A stretch of 64,000 nt of DNA, taken from the NCBI GenBank assembly GCA_038125725.1, contig JAYPEK010000016.1:12000-75999 (forward strand), in the 5' to 3' direction. The notes beneath the pieces are model-generated. The model was not told the DNA's origin and did no database searches. It worked only from the letters and a program-made list of their open reading frames with translations. This document shows positions 7,871 through 16,674 of this stretch, one piece after another. The position numbers and the translations under genes are program-made. Source of the stretch: TMED8 sp038125725. GTDB lineage: Bacteria > Pseudomonadota > Alphaproteobacteria > Rhodospirillales > Casp-alpha2. The first letter of the stretch is position 1; each line of letters starts with the position of its first letter.

Positions 7871-9518
7871 GCTCGCCGAGGCCCTGGCGCTGCACCAGCA
7901 AGGCCAGTTGGACGCCGCCGAGGCGTTCTATCGCGATATTCTGTCTCTCGACCCTGAACATGCCGACGCTTTACATCTATTGGGCTTGATCGCGCATCAG
8001 CGCGGCCGTCACGAAGAAGGGTTGGGAGCCATCGACCGGGCCATTCATCTGGTACCTGACGTGGCCATGTATCATGCCAACCGGGCACGCGTGCTCCGCA
8101 CATTGGGACGGGTGAAAGAGGCCGTCCGCGCCGGGCGCCGGGCGCTGAAGATTGATCCCCAGAACGCCGAGACTCTTTGTGAGCTCTCAGGGGCCTATCT
8201 GGAGAGCGAGCGCGCCACCGATGCGAAGGCGGCGGCCGAGTCAGCCTTGGCGTTGGCGCCTGAATTGGCGGCGGCGCGGCTGAACCTGGGGTTGGCGCAT
8301 TTCAGCTTGGGCCGTGACCAACAGGCCGCCGGAAATCTGGCCCGGGCGGAAGCCCACTATCGCGGTGCTGTTGCGTCGGCGCCCACCATCGCCGAGGCTT
8401 GGGTCAATCTCGGCAATGTACTGCGCCTTCTGTATCGGCCCGGCGAGGCAGCCGACTGCTACTTGCGGGCTCTCGATGAAAGCGCCGACGTGCCCGAGGC
8501 CTGGGCCAATCTCGGCGTGGCGCGCCAGGAACTCGGCGATACGTCGGCGGCAGTCGAGGCCTACGACTTGGCGCTTGCACGCGACCCCGGCAATCCGGAA
8601 ATCCACCGCAACCGGGCGCAGGCGCTGCTCAAGCTTGGCCGGTTCGCGGAGGGCTGGGGAGAGTTCGAATGGCGTTGGCGCACGGAACACTTCGCTGCCA
8701 TCCGCAGGGATTGGGAACAACCGCGCTGGCAAGGCGAAGACCCCACCGGCGCGACGGTGCTGGTTCATGCCGAGCAGGGCTTTGGCGACAGCCTGCAATT
8801 CGCGCGTTACCTGCCGATGCTGGCGGAGCAGGGCGCGCGGGTGGTGTTGGAATGCCCTGATGCCTTGATCGGCTTGCTGTCTTGCTTGCCGGGGGTGGCG
8901 AAGGTCATTCCCACCGGCGCCCCATTACCGGCGCACGACTACCAGATTCCGATGATGAGCCTGCCGGGTGCATTCCGGACGGATTTCTCCAATCTGCCGG
9001 CGTCGGTGCCGTATCTCTCGGTCGATGAGGGTCGTCTGACGGCATGGGCGGAGCGGTTGGGGCCGGGGGACAGGCGCCGCGTCGGGCTGGTGTGGAAAGG
9101 CAGCGCCAGCCACCAGCGCAACGATTGGCGCTCGCCCGGTCTGGCGGCGCTGGCGCCGTTGACCCGGCTTTCAGGTATTGAGTTCTACAGTCTTCAGAAA
9201 GACGACGAAGCGCCGGATATCGATGCCGCCGGGTTGGTGGACATCATCACGCCCCTGGGCGGTGAATTCCGTGATTTCGCCGACACCGCCGCCGCCATCG
9301 CCAACATGGACCTGGTGATCTCGCCGGATACGGCGGTGGCGCACCTGGCCGGCGCGCTCGCCAAGCCGGTGTGGCTGGTGCTGCCCTATGCCTGCGAATG
9401 GCGCTGGTTCGAAGGCCGCGACGACAGCCCGTGGTATCCGACCATGTGGCTGTTCCGCCAGCCGGCGCTCGGCGACTGGGCCGGCGCGGTCGCCGCAATG
9501 GTGGCGGAGCTGGATTAA
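7851..9518 (+). CDS. TPR-repeat protein with C-terminal glycosyltransferase-like domain
   Basis: 555 aa from the ATG at 7851 (GAGGAG directly before it). The frame is open further upstream to 7605, but that part is a shadow of motB. Residues ~1-290 are tandem tetratricopeptide repeats (for example AEAWVNLGNVLRLLYRPGEA, PEAWANLGVARQELGD). Residues ~300-555 look like a GT9/GT41-type fold: GFGDSLQFARYLP, LVWKGSASHQRN and the nucleotide-sugar region DLVISPDTAVAHLAGAL. TPR-GT fusions of this kind glycosylate proteins or act in surface glycan assembly. Overlap with motB suggests a role linked to the flagellum, such as flagellin glycosylation (inference). Confidence 0.85.
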   Translation: MAAQPDKLAEALALHQQGQLDAAEAFYRDILSLDPEHADALHLLGLIAHQRGRHEEGLGAIDRAIHLVPDVAMYHANRARVLRTLGRVKEAVRAGRRALKIDPQNAETLCELSGAYLESERATDAKAAAESALALAPELAAARLNLGLAHFSLGRDQQAAGNLARAEAHYRGAVASAPTIAEAWVNLGNVLRLLYRPGEAADCYLRALDESADVPEAWANLGVARQELGDTSAAVEAYDLALARDPGNPEIHRNRAQALLKLGRFAEGWGEFEWRWRTEHFAAIRRDWEQPRWQGEDPTGATVLVHAEQGFGDSLQFARYLPMLAEQGARVVLECPDALIGLLSCLPGVAKVIPTGAPLPAHDYQIPMMSLPGAFRTDFSNLPASVPYLSVDEGRLTAWAERLGPGDRRRVGLVWKGSASHQRNDWRSPGLAALAPLTRLSGIEFYSLQKDDEAPDIDAAGLVDIITPLGGEFRDFADTAAAIANMDLVISPDTAVAHLAGALAKPVWLVLPYACEWRWFEGRDDSPWYPTMWLFRQPALGDWAGAVAAMVAELD

Positions 9519-10654
9519 GGCGCAGGGATCAACACGCTGCCCTGCATCAGGCGCCTGGCGGTGCGGTAGCTGCGCGCCGATAGCGCCTTCCACTGGCCGT
9601 CCTCGCAAGCGATTTCCGCACCCACCGGCAGCACGCCCGATGGCGTACCCACCCTGAGGTCGCCGCCGTTGCCGCGCGCCAGCCGGTGCGGCAGGGAACC
9701 TTCGATTTTTGTCGCGGCGGCGAGGCAGAGCGCGCTGGTCAATGGCGCCACGCGGTGGATGTTGCGCACCGAGAGCATGCGTGCGGTGATGTCCTGATCC
9801 GCCGCCGCCACATGCGTGCCGTCGATGGCGGTGTAGTCGGTTGGCGGGGCCAGCAACGCGATACGCGGGTTGGTCATGGTCACGTCTTCCGGCCGGTTGG
9901 CGAGGCCCATGGCGACGCCGGCGGCGCGGCGGATGCGGTCCAGCCTGTCGATCAGGCCCGGCGTCGCGTCGATGGCTTCCGGGTGTTCGGTGGCGCCGAG
10001 CCCAAGGTCCTCGGCGGCGATGAAAACCATGCCGGTGGCGGCGTCGGTCATGGTGACCTCGAAGGAACCCTCGCCGGGAACTTCGAGCGTCGAAAGAATC
10101 TCGCCCGCCGGCAGCAGGCTGCCGGTCGTTGCGCCGCCGGGATCGAGGTAGTCGAGCTGGATGCAGGCACCGGTGCCGTGCACGCCCTGGATCTCGAAAT
10201 CGCCGGCGACGGCGGCGCGCCCGCCGGCGACGGGCACGTGGGCATGAACGACGACGCCGGTATTGGTGTTATGCAGCCGTACCATGGCGGTGCCGTCGGC
10301 GGTGTCCGGGGAAACGAGACCTTCGTCGATGGCGAAGGGGCCAACGGCGGACGAAAGGTTGCCGCAGTTAGTGGAGAAATCGATTTCCGGCCGGTCGATC
10401 ATCACTTGGCCGAAGGTGTAATCCACGTCGGCGTCGTCGCGGGTGGCAGGGCCGATGCTGACCACCTTGGAGAGCGACGAAATACCGCCGCCCATGCCGT
10501 TCAACTGCCGGCCGTAGGGATCGGGGGTGCCGATCACCTGTAGGAAGAGGCCGATGCGCTTTTCGCGCTCGGCCGGGAGATCGTGCTCGTGGAAGAACAC
10601 GCCCTTCGATGTGCCGCCCCGGTAGAAGGCAGCGGGGATTTCGATCTGGTTCAT
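9515..10654 (-). CDS. PrpF family isomerase (2-methylaconitate / 4-oxalomesaconate type)
   Basis: 379 aa starting at the ATG at 10654. PrpF hallmarks: FYRGGTSKG at 10-18, GMGGGISSLSKV near 53-64 and the catalytic Cys97 in STNCGNLSSAVGPF, with a second active-site region near LANRPEDV. Members shift a double bond in methylaconitate or oxalomesaconate; no prpC/acnD or gallate genes are nearby, so the substrate is open. The open frame upstream to 10717 overlaps the divergent phyH promoter region and is not used. Its 3' end overlaps the TPR-glycosyltransferase stop by 4 bases (convergent). Confidence 0.88.
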   Translation of the reverse strand: MNQIEIPAAFYRGGTSKGVFFHEHDLPAEREKRIGLFLQVIGTPDPYGRQLNGMGGGISSLSKVVSIGPATRDDADVDYTFGQVMIDRPEIDFSTNCGNLSSAVGPFAIDEGLVSPDTADGTAMVRLHNTNTGVVVHAHVPVAGGRAAVAGDFEIQGVHGTGACIQLDYLDPGGATTGSLLPAGEILSTLEVPGEGSFEVTMTDAATGMVFIAAEDLGLGATEHPEAIDATPGLIDRLDRIRRAAGVAMGLANRPEDVTMTNPRIALLAPPTDYTAIDGTHVAAADQDITARMLSVRNIHRVAPLTSALCLAAATKIEGSLPHRLARGNGGDLRVGTPSGVLPVGAEIACEDGQWKALSARSYRTARRLMQGSVLIPAP

Positions 10655-10763
10655 GGTTGGGATTGTGCGCCGGCCCGGCCCGGCGGGCAAGAGGGGGGCG
10701 GAGAGGCTTTCGCGCATGGCGGCGAAAAGGCTATGCTGTCCGAATCATGGGGAGGTAGCGGCG

Positions 10764-11552
10764 ATGAGGCTGAACGACGCGCAACTGCGCCAATTCGAGG
10801 ACGAGGGTTACGTCATCCTGCCGGAACTGTTTTCGGCCGATGAGGTCGCCGCGTTGAAGGGCGAGATTCCTGGTATCTTCGCGCAGCGTCGCGACGAGAA
10901 TTTCCGCGAGAAAGACGGCGACACCGTGCGCACCGCCTTCGCCACCCATACCTACAACGACGTCTATGCCAAGTTCGTGCGTCATCCGCGCATCCTGGAG
11001 CCGGCCGAGCAGATGCTGAAAGGCCAAGTCTACGTGCATCAGTTTAAACTGAACGCCAAGGCCGCCTTTAACGGCGACGTCTGGCAATGGCATCAGGACT
11101 ACGGCACCTGGCGGCGCGACGACGACATGCCGGAACCCAGGGCCATGAACTTGGCCGTTTATCTGGACGACGTGAGCGAATTCAACGGGCCGCTTTATCT
11201 GATTCCGAAAAGCCATAAGCACGGCGTCTTCGATGCCGGCCACGATACCTCGACCACCAGCTATCCGCTCTGGACCCTGGACGATGACTTGATCCGCAAC
11301 ATGGCGGAGGCCGGCGGCATCGTCGCGCCGAAGGGGCCGGCCGGCACCGGGTTCTTCTTCCATGGCTGTTTGGTTCATGCCTCGCCGCCGAACATTTCGC
11401 CCTGGGATCGGCTCATCGTCTACGTCAGCTACAACAACGTGGAAAACCACATCCGCCGCTTCAAACGGCCGGAATGGATCGCGCACCGCGATTTCACGCC
11501 GCTGGAAGCGGAAAGCGACGATTGCCTGCTCGGGCTGGCGGCGGCGGAATAG
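10764..11552 (+). CDS. Phytanoyl-CoA dioxygenase (PhyH) family Fe(II)/2-oxoglutarate oxygenase
   Basis: 262 aa from the ATG at 10764, preceded by GGGGAGG with 9-base spacing; upstream in-frame codons lie in the divergent promoter region. Iron ligands: His110 and Asp112 in WHQDYG and distal His205 in CLVHASPPN. The 2-oxoglutarate-binding Arg is in the following IRRFKRP region. The N-terminus (FEDEGYVILPELF) is typical of ectoine hydroxylase/PhyH-like enzymes. It hydroxylates an unknown small molecule. A radical SAM gene follows 45 bases later on the same strand and may share the transcript. Confidence 0.88.
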   Translation: MRLNDAQLRQFEDEGYVILPELFSADEVAALKGEIPGIFAQRRDENFREKDGDTVRTAFATHTYNDVYAKFVRHPRILEPAEQMLKGQVYVHQFKLNAKAAFNGDVWQWHQDYGTWRRDDDMPEPRAMNLAVYLDDVSEFNGPLYLIPKSHKHGVFDAGHDTSTTSYPLWTLDDDLIRNMAEAGGIVAPKGPAGTGFFFHGCLVHASPPNISPWDRLIVYVSYNNVENHIRRFKRPEWIAHRDFTPLEAESDDCLLGLAAAE

Positions 11553-11597
11553 ACGGTGTATGCCCGGTGACCCTTTCATAACGGGCGGAACGTTCAC

Positions 11598-12671
11598 GTG
11601 AAATCCTGGTTGTCCGACCGTTGGCGGCTGGCCCGGCGTTCCGCCGGCGCCGCCTTTGTCCTGAACAAGAACCGCCTGTTGGGACGCTCGTTCGTGCCGC
11701 CGCCGCATTGGCGGCTGTTTGTGGAAACGGTCAGTTTCTGCAACCTCGAGTGCAGGTTCTGCTCCTATCCGAAGAAGCTGCGTCCGCGAACGGTCATGGA
11801 TGAGGCGCTGTTCACCGGTTGCATCGACCAGGCCGGCGAGATGGGGTTCGAATACATCGCCATCACGCCGATTACCGGGGATATCTTCATGGACAAGCGC
11901 GTCATGGAGCGCATGGCCTACATCGAACGAAGCCCGGCGAAGGTCTTCGGCTTCTATACCAATTTCGTCGGCGCCGACGCGCAGTCCATCGACGCGCTGC
12001 TTTCCATGCGGAAGATGACCTACATGGAGATCAGCGTTTACGGGCACGACTTCGGCGGGTTCCAGCGCATCACCGGACGCGGCGAGAAGCAGTATCGCCG
12101 GTTCCTCTACAACCTCGCCAGGTTGGATGAGGCCCTGGCGCGCCGGCCGAGCGACGCCGAGATCGTGCTCGGGTTCCGAACCGACCGATCGTTCCGCTGG
12201 CCATGGTCAGACAAGAACGAATTGATCGAGATTGCCGAGCGGCTTGAGGCGCGGGGCGTCCGCATCGGGTACAGTTCCATCGTCGACAATTGGGGCGGTG
12301 ACATCACCGAGGATGATATCGCAGGCCTCGACATGAGCTTCACCGATGGCGGGCGGCTCTACAAGAAGGGCGCCTGCGCGCTGCCGTTCGACAGTATCCA
12401 GGTCACCGCCACCGGCGAGGTCAACGCCTGCGCCTGCCGCGATCCGAAAGGGACGCTTTGGCTCGGCGATCTCAACCAGACACCGCTTGCGGAGATCCTG
12501 TCCGCCAGCAATGAACGCTGGATGAATATCATCGAAAATCAGGAGGCCGGACGCTTTAACGAGGTGTGCCGCAATTGCGGGTTCTACCAAAGCATCTACG
12601 ACGATCGCCGTGGCGTCGCGGGATTCATCTCCAAGGACGATTACATGGCGCGGTTACTGAGCAAGCGATAG
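11598..12671 (+). CDS. Radical SAM protein with C-terminal SPASM-type domain
   Basis: 357 aa, GTG start at 11598 with GGGCGGAA upstream. The [4Fe-4S] motif is CNLECRFC (Cys48, Cys52, Cys55), the standard CX3CX2C. The C-terminal ~80 residues hold more cysteines (KKGACALPF, NACACRDPKG, EVCRNCGFYQS), matching a SPASM/twitch auxiliary cluster. Such enzymes modify peptides, sugars or lipids by radical chemistry. No short precursor-peptide gene was seen next to it, so peptide maturation is not supported. Its end overlaps the convergent FecR-cyclophilin gene by 18 bases. Confidence 0.88.
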   Translation: MKSWLSDRWRLARRSAGAAFVLNKNRLLGRSFVPPPHWRLFVETVSFCNLECRFCSYPKKLRPRTVMDEALFTGCIDQAGEMGFEYIAITPITGDIFMDKRVMERMAYIERSPAKVFGFYTNFVGADAQSIDALLSMRKMTYMEISVYGHDFGGFQRITGRGEKQYRRFLYNLARLDEALARRPSDAEIVLGFRTDRSFRWPWSDKNELIEIAERLEARGVRIGYSSIVDNWGGDITEDDIAGLDMSFTDGGRLYKKGACALPFDSIQVTATGEVNACACRDPKGTLWLGDLNQTPLAEILSASNERWMNIIENQEAGRFNEVCRNCGFYQSIYDDRRGVAGFISKDDYMARLLSKR

Positions 12672-13766
12672 GGTTTTGACCTTCTCGCGCGTCCTGCCCG
12701 AGGTCGTCGCGCTGAACGCCTCCAGGTGTTCCATGCCGGAGACAACCTTGCCCCAGACGGTGTACTTACCATCAAGAACCTGCGCACGGCCGAGGGCGAT
12801 GAAGAACTTGCCGTTGCCGCTGTCGGGATCGTCGCGGTCATGCGAGAGGCCCAGCGTGCCTTTTTCGAACGGAACATCTGAAAGCTCCGCCTTGATCGCT
12901 GTAGCAGCGGCCGGCGGCGCCGCGGTCTCGGCGACGTAGCCAGGACGGACGAACTGAAACTCGAGGCCGTTGAAGGCGCCGCTTGCGACCATTTCGCGGA
13001 TGCGCGCAACCGTATTCGGCGCCAGGTCGGGCCGCATCTCGATGACCACCGGGCCGGAGGCCAAGTCCATGATCAACCGGTTTCCGTTGCCGCCCGAGGC
13101 GGCGGGGGAAGTTGTCGGCGCGATTTGCGCAGCCTGTTCGTCAGCAGCGGCAATCAATGTCATCATCCGGCCCGACGCGTCCCGCATGGCCGGGCTCGGC
13201 TGGTCGAGAAAACCCGCGTTGGCGCCGCTCATGCGATAGGACTGGCCGGCGGAGACGGTCGCGGTGCCCGCCGCCGATGAAACTTCGACGACGCCTTCCA
13301 ACATGGCGATCTCGGTGGCGGTCGGGGTGGTCAGCAGATCGAATTCGGTGCCGCGGATGCCGATAGTGCCGGACGGCGTGTTGATCATCATGTCCAGGCG
13401 GGTCTGCGCGGATTTAAAGCGAAGCACGCCGGACACCACCCGGAAGGTGCCTTTGACGACGCCCTGATTGGGTTCGTAGACCATGCTGTCGAGAATGATC
13501 TCGGCGTCTTCGCCGAGGATTAGATGCGATTCGTCGGTAAACACGATCTCGATGGCGCTGCCGGTGCCGGTGGCGACGACTTCATTGAAGGCGAGCCCCG
13601 CGCCCTTGCCGATGGGTTTATTGGCGGAGCGCGCGATGGCCTGCTTGACGACTTTCTCGGCAACGCCGATGTCCTCGGCGATGGCCGGGGCGGCGAAAAG
13701 CATGGCCGCCAGGACCAGCAGGGTGGCGTAGCGCAAAACGGTTGTTGCTATCTGTCTCATGGCCAT
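12654..13766 (-). CDS. Secreted FecR-domain / cyclophilin-like fusion protein
   Basis: 370 aa from the ATG at 13766 (a second ATG at 13760 is equally good; the upstream open frame to 13901 lacks a signal). Residues 1-30 are a clean signal peptide ending APAIA. Residues ~60-180 form a FecR beta domain (VKGTFRVVSGVLRF, TPSGTIGIRGTEFDL, EGVVEVSS, GQSYRMSG). After a linker, residues 230-370 are cyclophilin-like (LIMDLASGPVVIEMRPDLAP, FFIALG, LDGKYTVWGKVVSGM). The catalytic Arg region, normally FHRVIPGFMAQ, reads FQFVRPGYVAE, so the isomerase is probably inactive. Likely periplasmic. The combination is unusual; function unknown. Confidence 0.85.
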   Translation of the reverse strand: MAMRQIATTVLRYATLLVLAAMLFAAPAIAEDIGVAEKVVKQAIARSANKPIGKGAGLAFNEVVATGTGSAIEIVFTDESHLILGEDAEIILDSMVYEPNQGVVKGTFRVVSGVLRFKSAQTRLDMMINTPSGTIGIRGTEFDLLTTPTATEIAMLEGVVEVSSAAGTATVSAGQSYRMSGANAGFLDQPSPAMRDASGRMMTLIAAADEQAAQIAPTTSPAASGGNGNRLIMDLASGPVVIEMRPDLAPNTVARIREMVASGAFNGLEFQFVRPGYVAETAAPPAAATAIKAELSDVPFEKGTLGLSHDRDDPDSGNGKFFIALGRAQVLDGKYTVWGKVVSGMEHLEAFSATTSGRTREKVKTLSLAQ

Positions 13767-13905
13767 TGAGCAGCAATCCCCATGCCAGAAACAACTTTTG
13801 CTAAGGGCCTGAGTATACACGACTCTCATGACTGGAAACGAATTGATCACCGGTTTCCGCCCGGCAAGACCTGCCGCCTTGTGTCGGTGGGTTTCACTCA
13901 CAACG

Positions 13906-13934
13906 AAAAACCGCCGTCGGCGAACCGGCGGCGG
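13906..13934 (-). terminator. Rho-independent terminator of the phn operon
   Basis: Read on the minus strand, CCGCCGCCGG - TTCG - CCGACGGCGG folds as a 10-base stem with one G-T wobble (arms 13925-13934 and 13911-13920), followed by TTTTT (13906-13910). It lies 28 bases past the stop of the phosphonoacetaldehyde dehydrogenase gene. Confidence 0.85.
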
Positions 13935-13961
13935 CTTCGGGGTGTCATGGGGATTGGGAGG

Positions 13962-15404
13962 CTATTGCCAGGGCAGTGAGAAGGTTTTGACGTTGGTGAA
14001 GCTCTTCATCGCTTCGATGACGCCTTCCTTGTAGCCCAACCCGGAATCCTTGATGCCGCCGAACGGCGACATCTCGATGCGGTAGCCCGGCACCTCCCAG
14101 ATGTTGACGGTGCCGTGGTTCAATTCGGCGATGAACCGCGTGACGTAATCGAGCCGGTTGGTGCAGACCCCCGACGACAGGCCGAAGTTGGTGCCGTTGG
14201 CGACGCGGATGGCCTCGTCGATGTCCTTGATGCGGATGATCGGAATGGCGGGGCCGAAGGTCTCCTCCATCACCAGTTCCGAATCCCACGGCACATGGTC
14301 GACGACGGTCGGCGGGAACACCGCGCCCTCGCGGTTGTTGCCGTGCAGCAGGGTGGCGCCGGCCTCGACCGCTTCGGTGACGCGGCGCTGGAAAGTCCTG
14401 GCGGCGTCTTCGGTAATAACCGTGCCGATGTCGGTTTCCGGGTCGGTGGGATCGCCGTATTTGAGCTTCTTGGCTTTTTCCGTCACCAGTTCGGCGAAGG
14501 CATCGGCGACCTCCTCGACGACCAGGATGCGCTTCACGGCGGTGCAGCGCTGGCCGGAGTTCTTGGTGGCGCCGCCGACCGCCAGGGTCGCGGCACGGTC
14601 GAGGTCCGCATCCTCCATGACGATCAACGGCGCGTTGCCGCCCAGTTCCAGCACGGTGCGCCGATAGCCGGCCTTTTCGGCGATCATCTTGCCCACCGGC
14701 ACGCCGCCGGTGAAGGTGATGAGGTCGATATGCGGGTCGGTGATCATGGCGTCGCCGATGTCGCTGGGCAGCCCCGTCACCACCTGGAACATCTCCGGCG
14801 GCAGGCCGCATTCATAGAGGATATCGGCCAACAGCAGGCAGGTCAGGGGTGTCAGTTCGGTCGGCTTGCAGACCATGCGGTTGTTGGTGGCGATGGAGGG
14901 CGCGATTTTGTGCGCCACCATGTTAAGCGGATGGTTGAACGGCGTGATGGCGCTGATGACGCCCAGCAAGGGGTCACGCTGGGTGAAAATCTTGCGCTTC
15001 TGGCCGTGCGGTGTGAGGTCACAGGAGAAGATCTCGCCGTCATCGAGGATGCAAAGCTGGCCGGTGAGGGTGAAAACATCGAAGGAGCGCCCGGCTTCGT
15101 AGAGCGAGTCTTTCTTGGAGAGCCCGCATTCGGCGGTGATCAGATCGGAAATCTCATCCTTCCGCTTGGTGATCATTTCCGCCGTCTTCTGCAGGATCTG
15201 CTGGCGCTCGTAGCGGGTCAGGGTCGGTTTATAGTCGTTGGCGATCCGGAAGGCCTCCGCCACCTGTTCGGCGCTGGCGCGCGGCACGGTGCCGACGATG
15301 CCACCCGTGAAGGGGTTGAACACGTCGATGGTGCCGTTGTCGCCGGCGACTTTCTTGCCGCCGATCCGCATGGCTTCGTGAATAATGTTGGCCTGAACGT
15401 CCAT
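13962..15404 (-). CDS. phnY: Aldehyde dehydrogenase, phosphonoacetaldehyde dehydrogenase (PhnY) type
   Basis: 480 aa, a full NAD(P)-dependent aldehyde dehydrogenase. General base Glu253 is in LELGGNAP and nucleophile Cys287 in GQRCTAV; cofactor motif FTGGVPVG is at ~231-238. Many aldehyde dehydrogenases look alike. The specific call rests on neighbours: phosphonoacetate hydrolase and 2-aminoethylphosphonate transaminase lie directly upstream on the same strand. It would oxidise phosphonoacetaldehyde to phosphonoacetate in the PhnW-PhnY-PhnA route. Last gene of the operon, followed by a strong hairpin terminator. Confidence 0.9.
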   Translation of the reverse strand: MDVQANIIHEAMRIGGKKVAGDNGTIDVFNPFTGGIVGTVPRASAEQVAEAFRIANDYKPTLTRYERQQILQKTAEMITKRKDEISDLITAECGLSKKDSLYEAGRSFDVFTLTGQLCILDDGEIFSCDLTPHGQKRKIFTQRDPLLGVISAITPFNHPLNMVAHKIAPSIATNNRMVCKPTELTPLTCLLLADILYECGLPPEMFQVVTGLPSDIGDAMITDPHIDLITFTGGVPVGKMIAEKAGYRRTVLELGGNAPLIVMEDADLDRAATLAVGGATKNSGQRCTAVKRILVVEEVADAFAELVTEKAKKLKYGDPTDPETDIGTVITEDAARTFQRRVTEAVEAGATLLHGNNREGAVFPPTVVDHVPWDSELVMEETFGPAIPIIRIKDIDEAIRVANGTNFGLSSGVCTNRLDYVTRFIAELNHGTVNIWEVPGYRIEMSPFGGIKDSGLGYKEGVIEAMKSFTNVKTFSLPWQ

Positions 15405-15426
15405 GGATGCCTCCCGATGCTGGCCC

Positions 15427-16674
15427 TCAGCCGGCGTGGTTGAGGGCGATGTCGAAAATGTCGAAATTGCGTAGCCGGCGGCCCGCGTCGACGCCGTCGA
15501 CGGGACGCGTCACCACCAGCGGCACGCGTTGCTCGCTCACACCGCCGTGCGAGCGGAGCGGTTCCTTCAATTGGCCCAGGTCGTGGCGCTCGGCGGTGGT
15601 GCCGATCACCTTGTGGATGCCGGAGACGACGATGATGTCGCCGAGCCGGTCCTCGGGCAGTTCGAATTCGGCGCAGCCGTCGGCGCGGGTATAGGCGCTG
15701 TCGATTCCATCGACGCCTTCCAACCGCTCGGCGATCTCGGCGGCGTCGGCGTCGGCCGGCAGGTAGGCCGTGGCGAACGAGCCCAGCGCGCCGTGGTGCA
15801 CCACGTAAGGGTCGGTGATCGGCAGGATCACCCGTGCCTTGCTCTCGCCCAACCAATCGTCCAACAGCGTTTGCAGGTAGATCACGTCGGGCGCGCCGTC
15901 GGCGCCGAACTTGGCGTTCATGCCGTGGTCGGCGGTCAGGGCCAGCACCGCACCCATGGCGTCGAGCTTCCGCCAATAGCTGTCCATCATGGCATAGAAG
16001 GCGTGCGCCACTGGCGTGCCCGGCGCGTGCTTATGCTGGATGTAGTCGGTCGTCGAGAAATACATGATGTCCGGCCGGTGCGCTTCCATCAGCTTGACGC
16101 CGGCGTCGAAGATGAACTCCGACAGGTCGGCGGAATAGACGTCTGGAATGTCGCGCCCGACGAAGGCCTGGGCGTTGTCGATGCCGTTGTCGGCGAGGGT
16201 CGTTTCATCGGCTTTTTCCGACGAGAAACTGATGGCGCGGCCCGACGAGAAATCGAGCCCATGGCCGAGCAGCCGGCGCAGCTTGTCCTTGGCGGTGACG
16301 ATGGCGATCTTGGCGCCGGCGTCGTGGAAAGCCTTGAAGATGGTCTCCGTGCGCAGGAACTTGGGATCGTTCATCATCACTTCCTCGCCGCTGTCGGGAT
16401 CGAGGAAGAAGTTGCCGGAAATGCCGTGCACCTTCGGTGGCGTACCGGTGACGATGGAGAGGTTGTTGGGATTGGTGAAGCTCGGCACCACGCAGTCGGC
16501 GCGGAGATCGCTGCCCCGCTTCAAGGCTTCCGCCAGGAACGGCATGTGGCCGCCGGCGATGGCTTGTTCGATGTATTCCGGCTGCGAGCCATCGACGCAA
16601 ACCACCACCAAGGGCTGTTTCGGCCAGGCGTAAGAGCGGCCGTTGACGGTGACGTGATCGGGATGGGTGCTCAT
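15427..16674 (-). CDS. phnA: Phosphonoacetate hydrolase
   Basis: 415 aa, alkaline-phosphatase superfamily. Metal-binding Asp28 (VVVCVDGSQPEY), nucleophile Thr67 in PSFTNPNNLS, and later zinc ligands in ALTADHGMNAK and the C-terminal RSHGGVSEQ. This pattern is that of PhnA, which splits phosphonoacetate to acetate and phosphate. It overlaps phnW by 4 bases and lies 22 bases before phnY. The three genes together make a complete hydrolytic route for 2-aminoethylphosphonate; no phosphonate transporter is in the window. Confidence 0.93.
   Translation of the reverse strand: MSTHPDHVTVNGRSYAWPKQPLVVVCVDGSQPEYIEQAIAGGHMPFLAEALKRGSDLRADCVVPSFTNPNNLSIVTGTPPKVHGISGNFFLDPDSGEEVMMNDPKFLRTETIFKAFHDAGAKIAIVTAKDKLRRLLGHGLDFSSGRAISFSSEKADETTLADNGIDNAQAFVGRDIPDVYSADLSEFIFDAGVKLMEAHRPDIMYFSTTDYIQHKHAPGTPVAHAFYAMMDSYWRKLDAMGAVLALTADHGMNAKFGADGAPDVIYLQTLLDDWLGESKARVILPITDPYVVHHGALGSFATAYLPADADAAEIAERLEGVDGIDSAYTRADGCAEFELPEDRLGDIIVVSGIHKVIGTTAERHDLGQLKEPLRSHGGVSEQRVPLVVTRPVDGVDAGRRLRNFDIFDIALNHAG

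Noticed and set aside
11552..11598. Precursor peptide for the radical SAM-SPASM enzyme
   Set aside because: The 45-base gap before it and the region after it leave no room for a short peptide gene with a ribosome site.
10731..12047. 438-codon open frame on the minus strand
   Set aside because: Antisense to the PhyH and radical SAM genes, which have their ligands in frame; the product is compositionally biased.
14115..15443. 442-codon open frame on the plus strand
   Set aside because: Antisense to phnY with its catalytic motifs intact; no recognisable domain in the plus-strand product.
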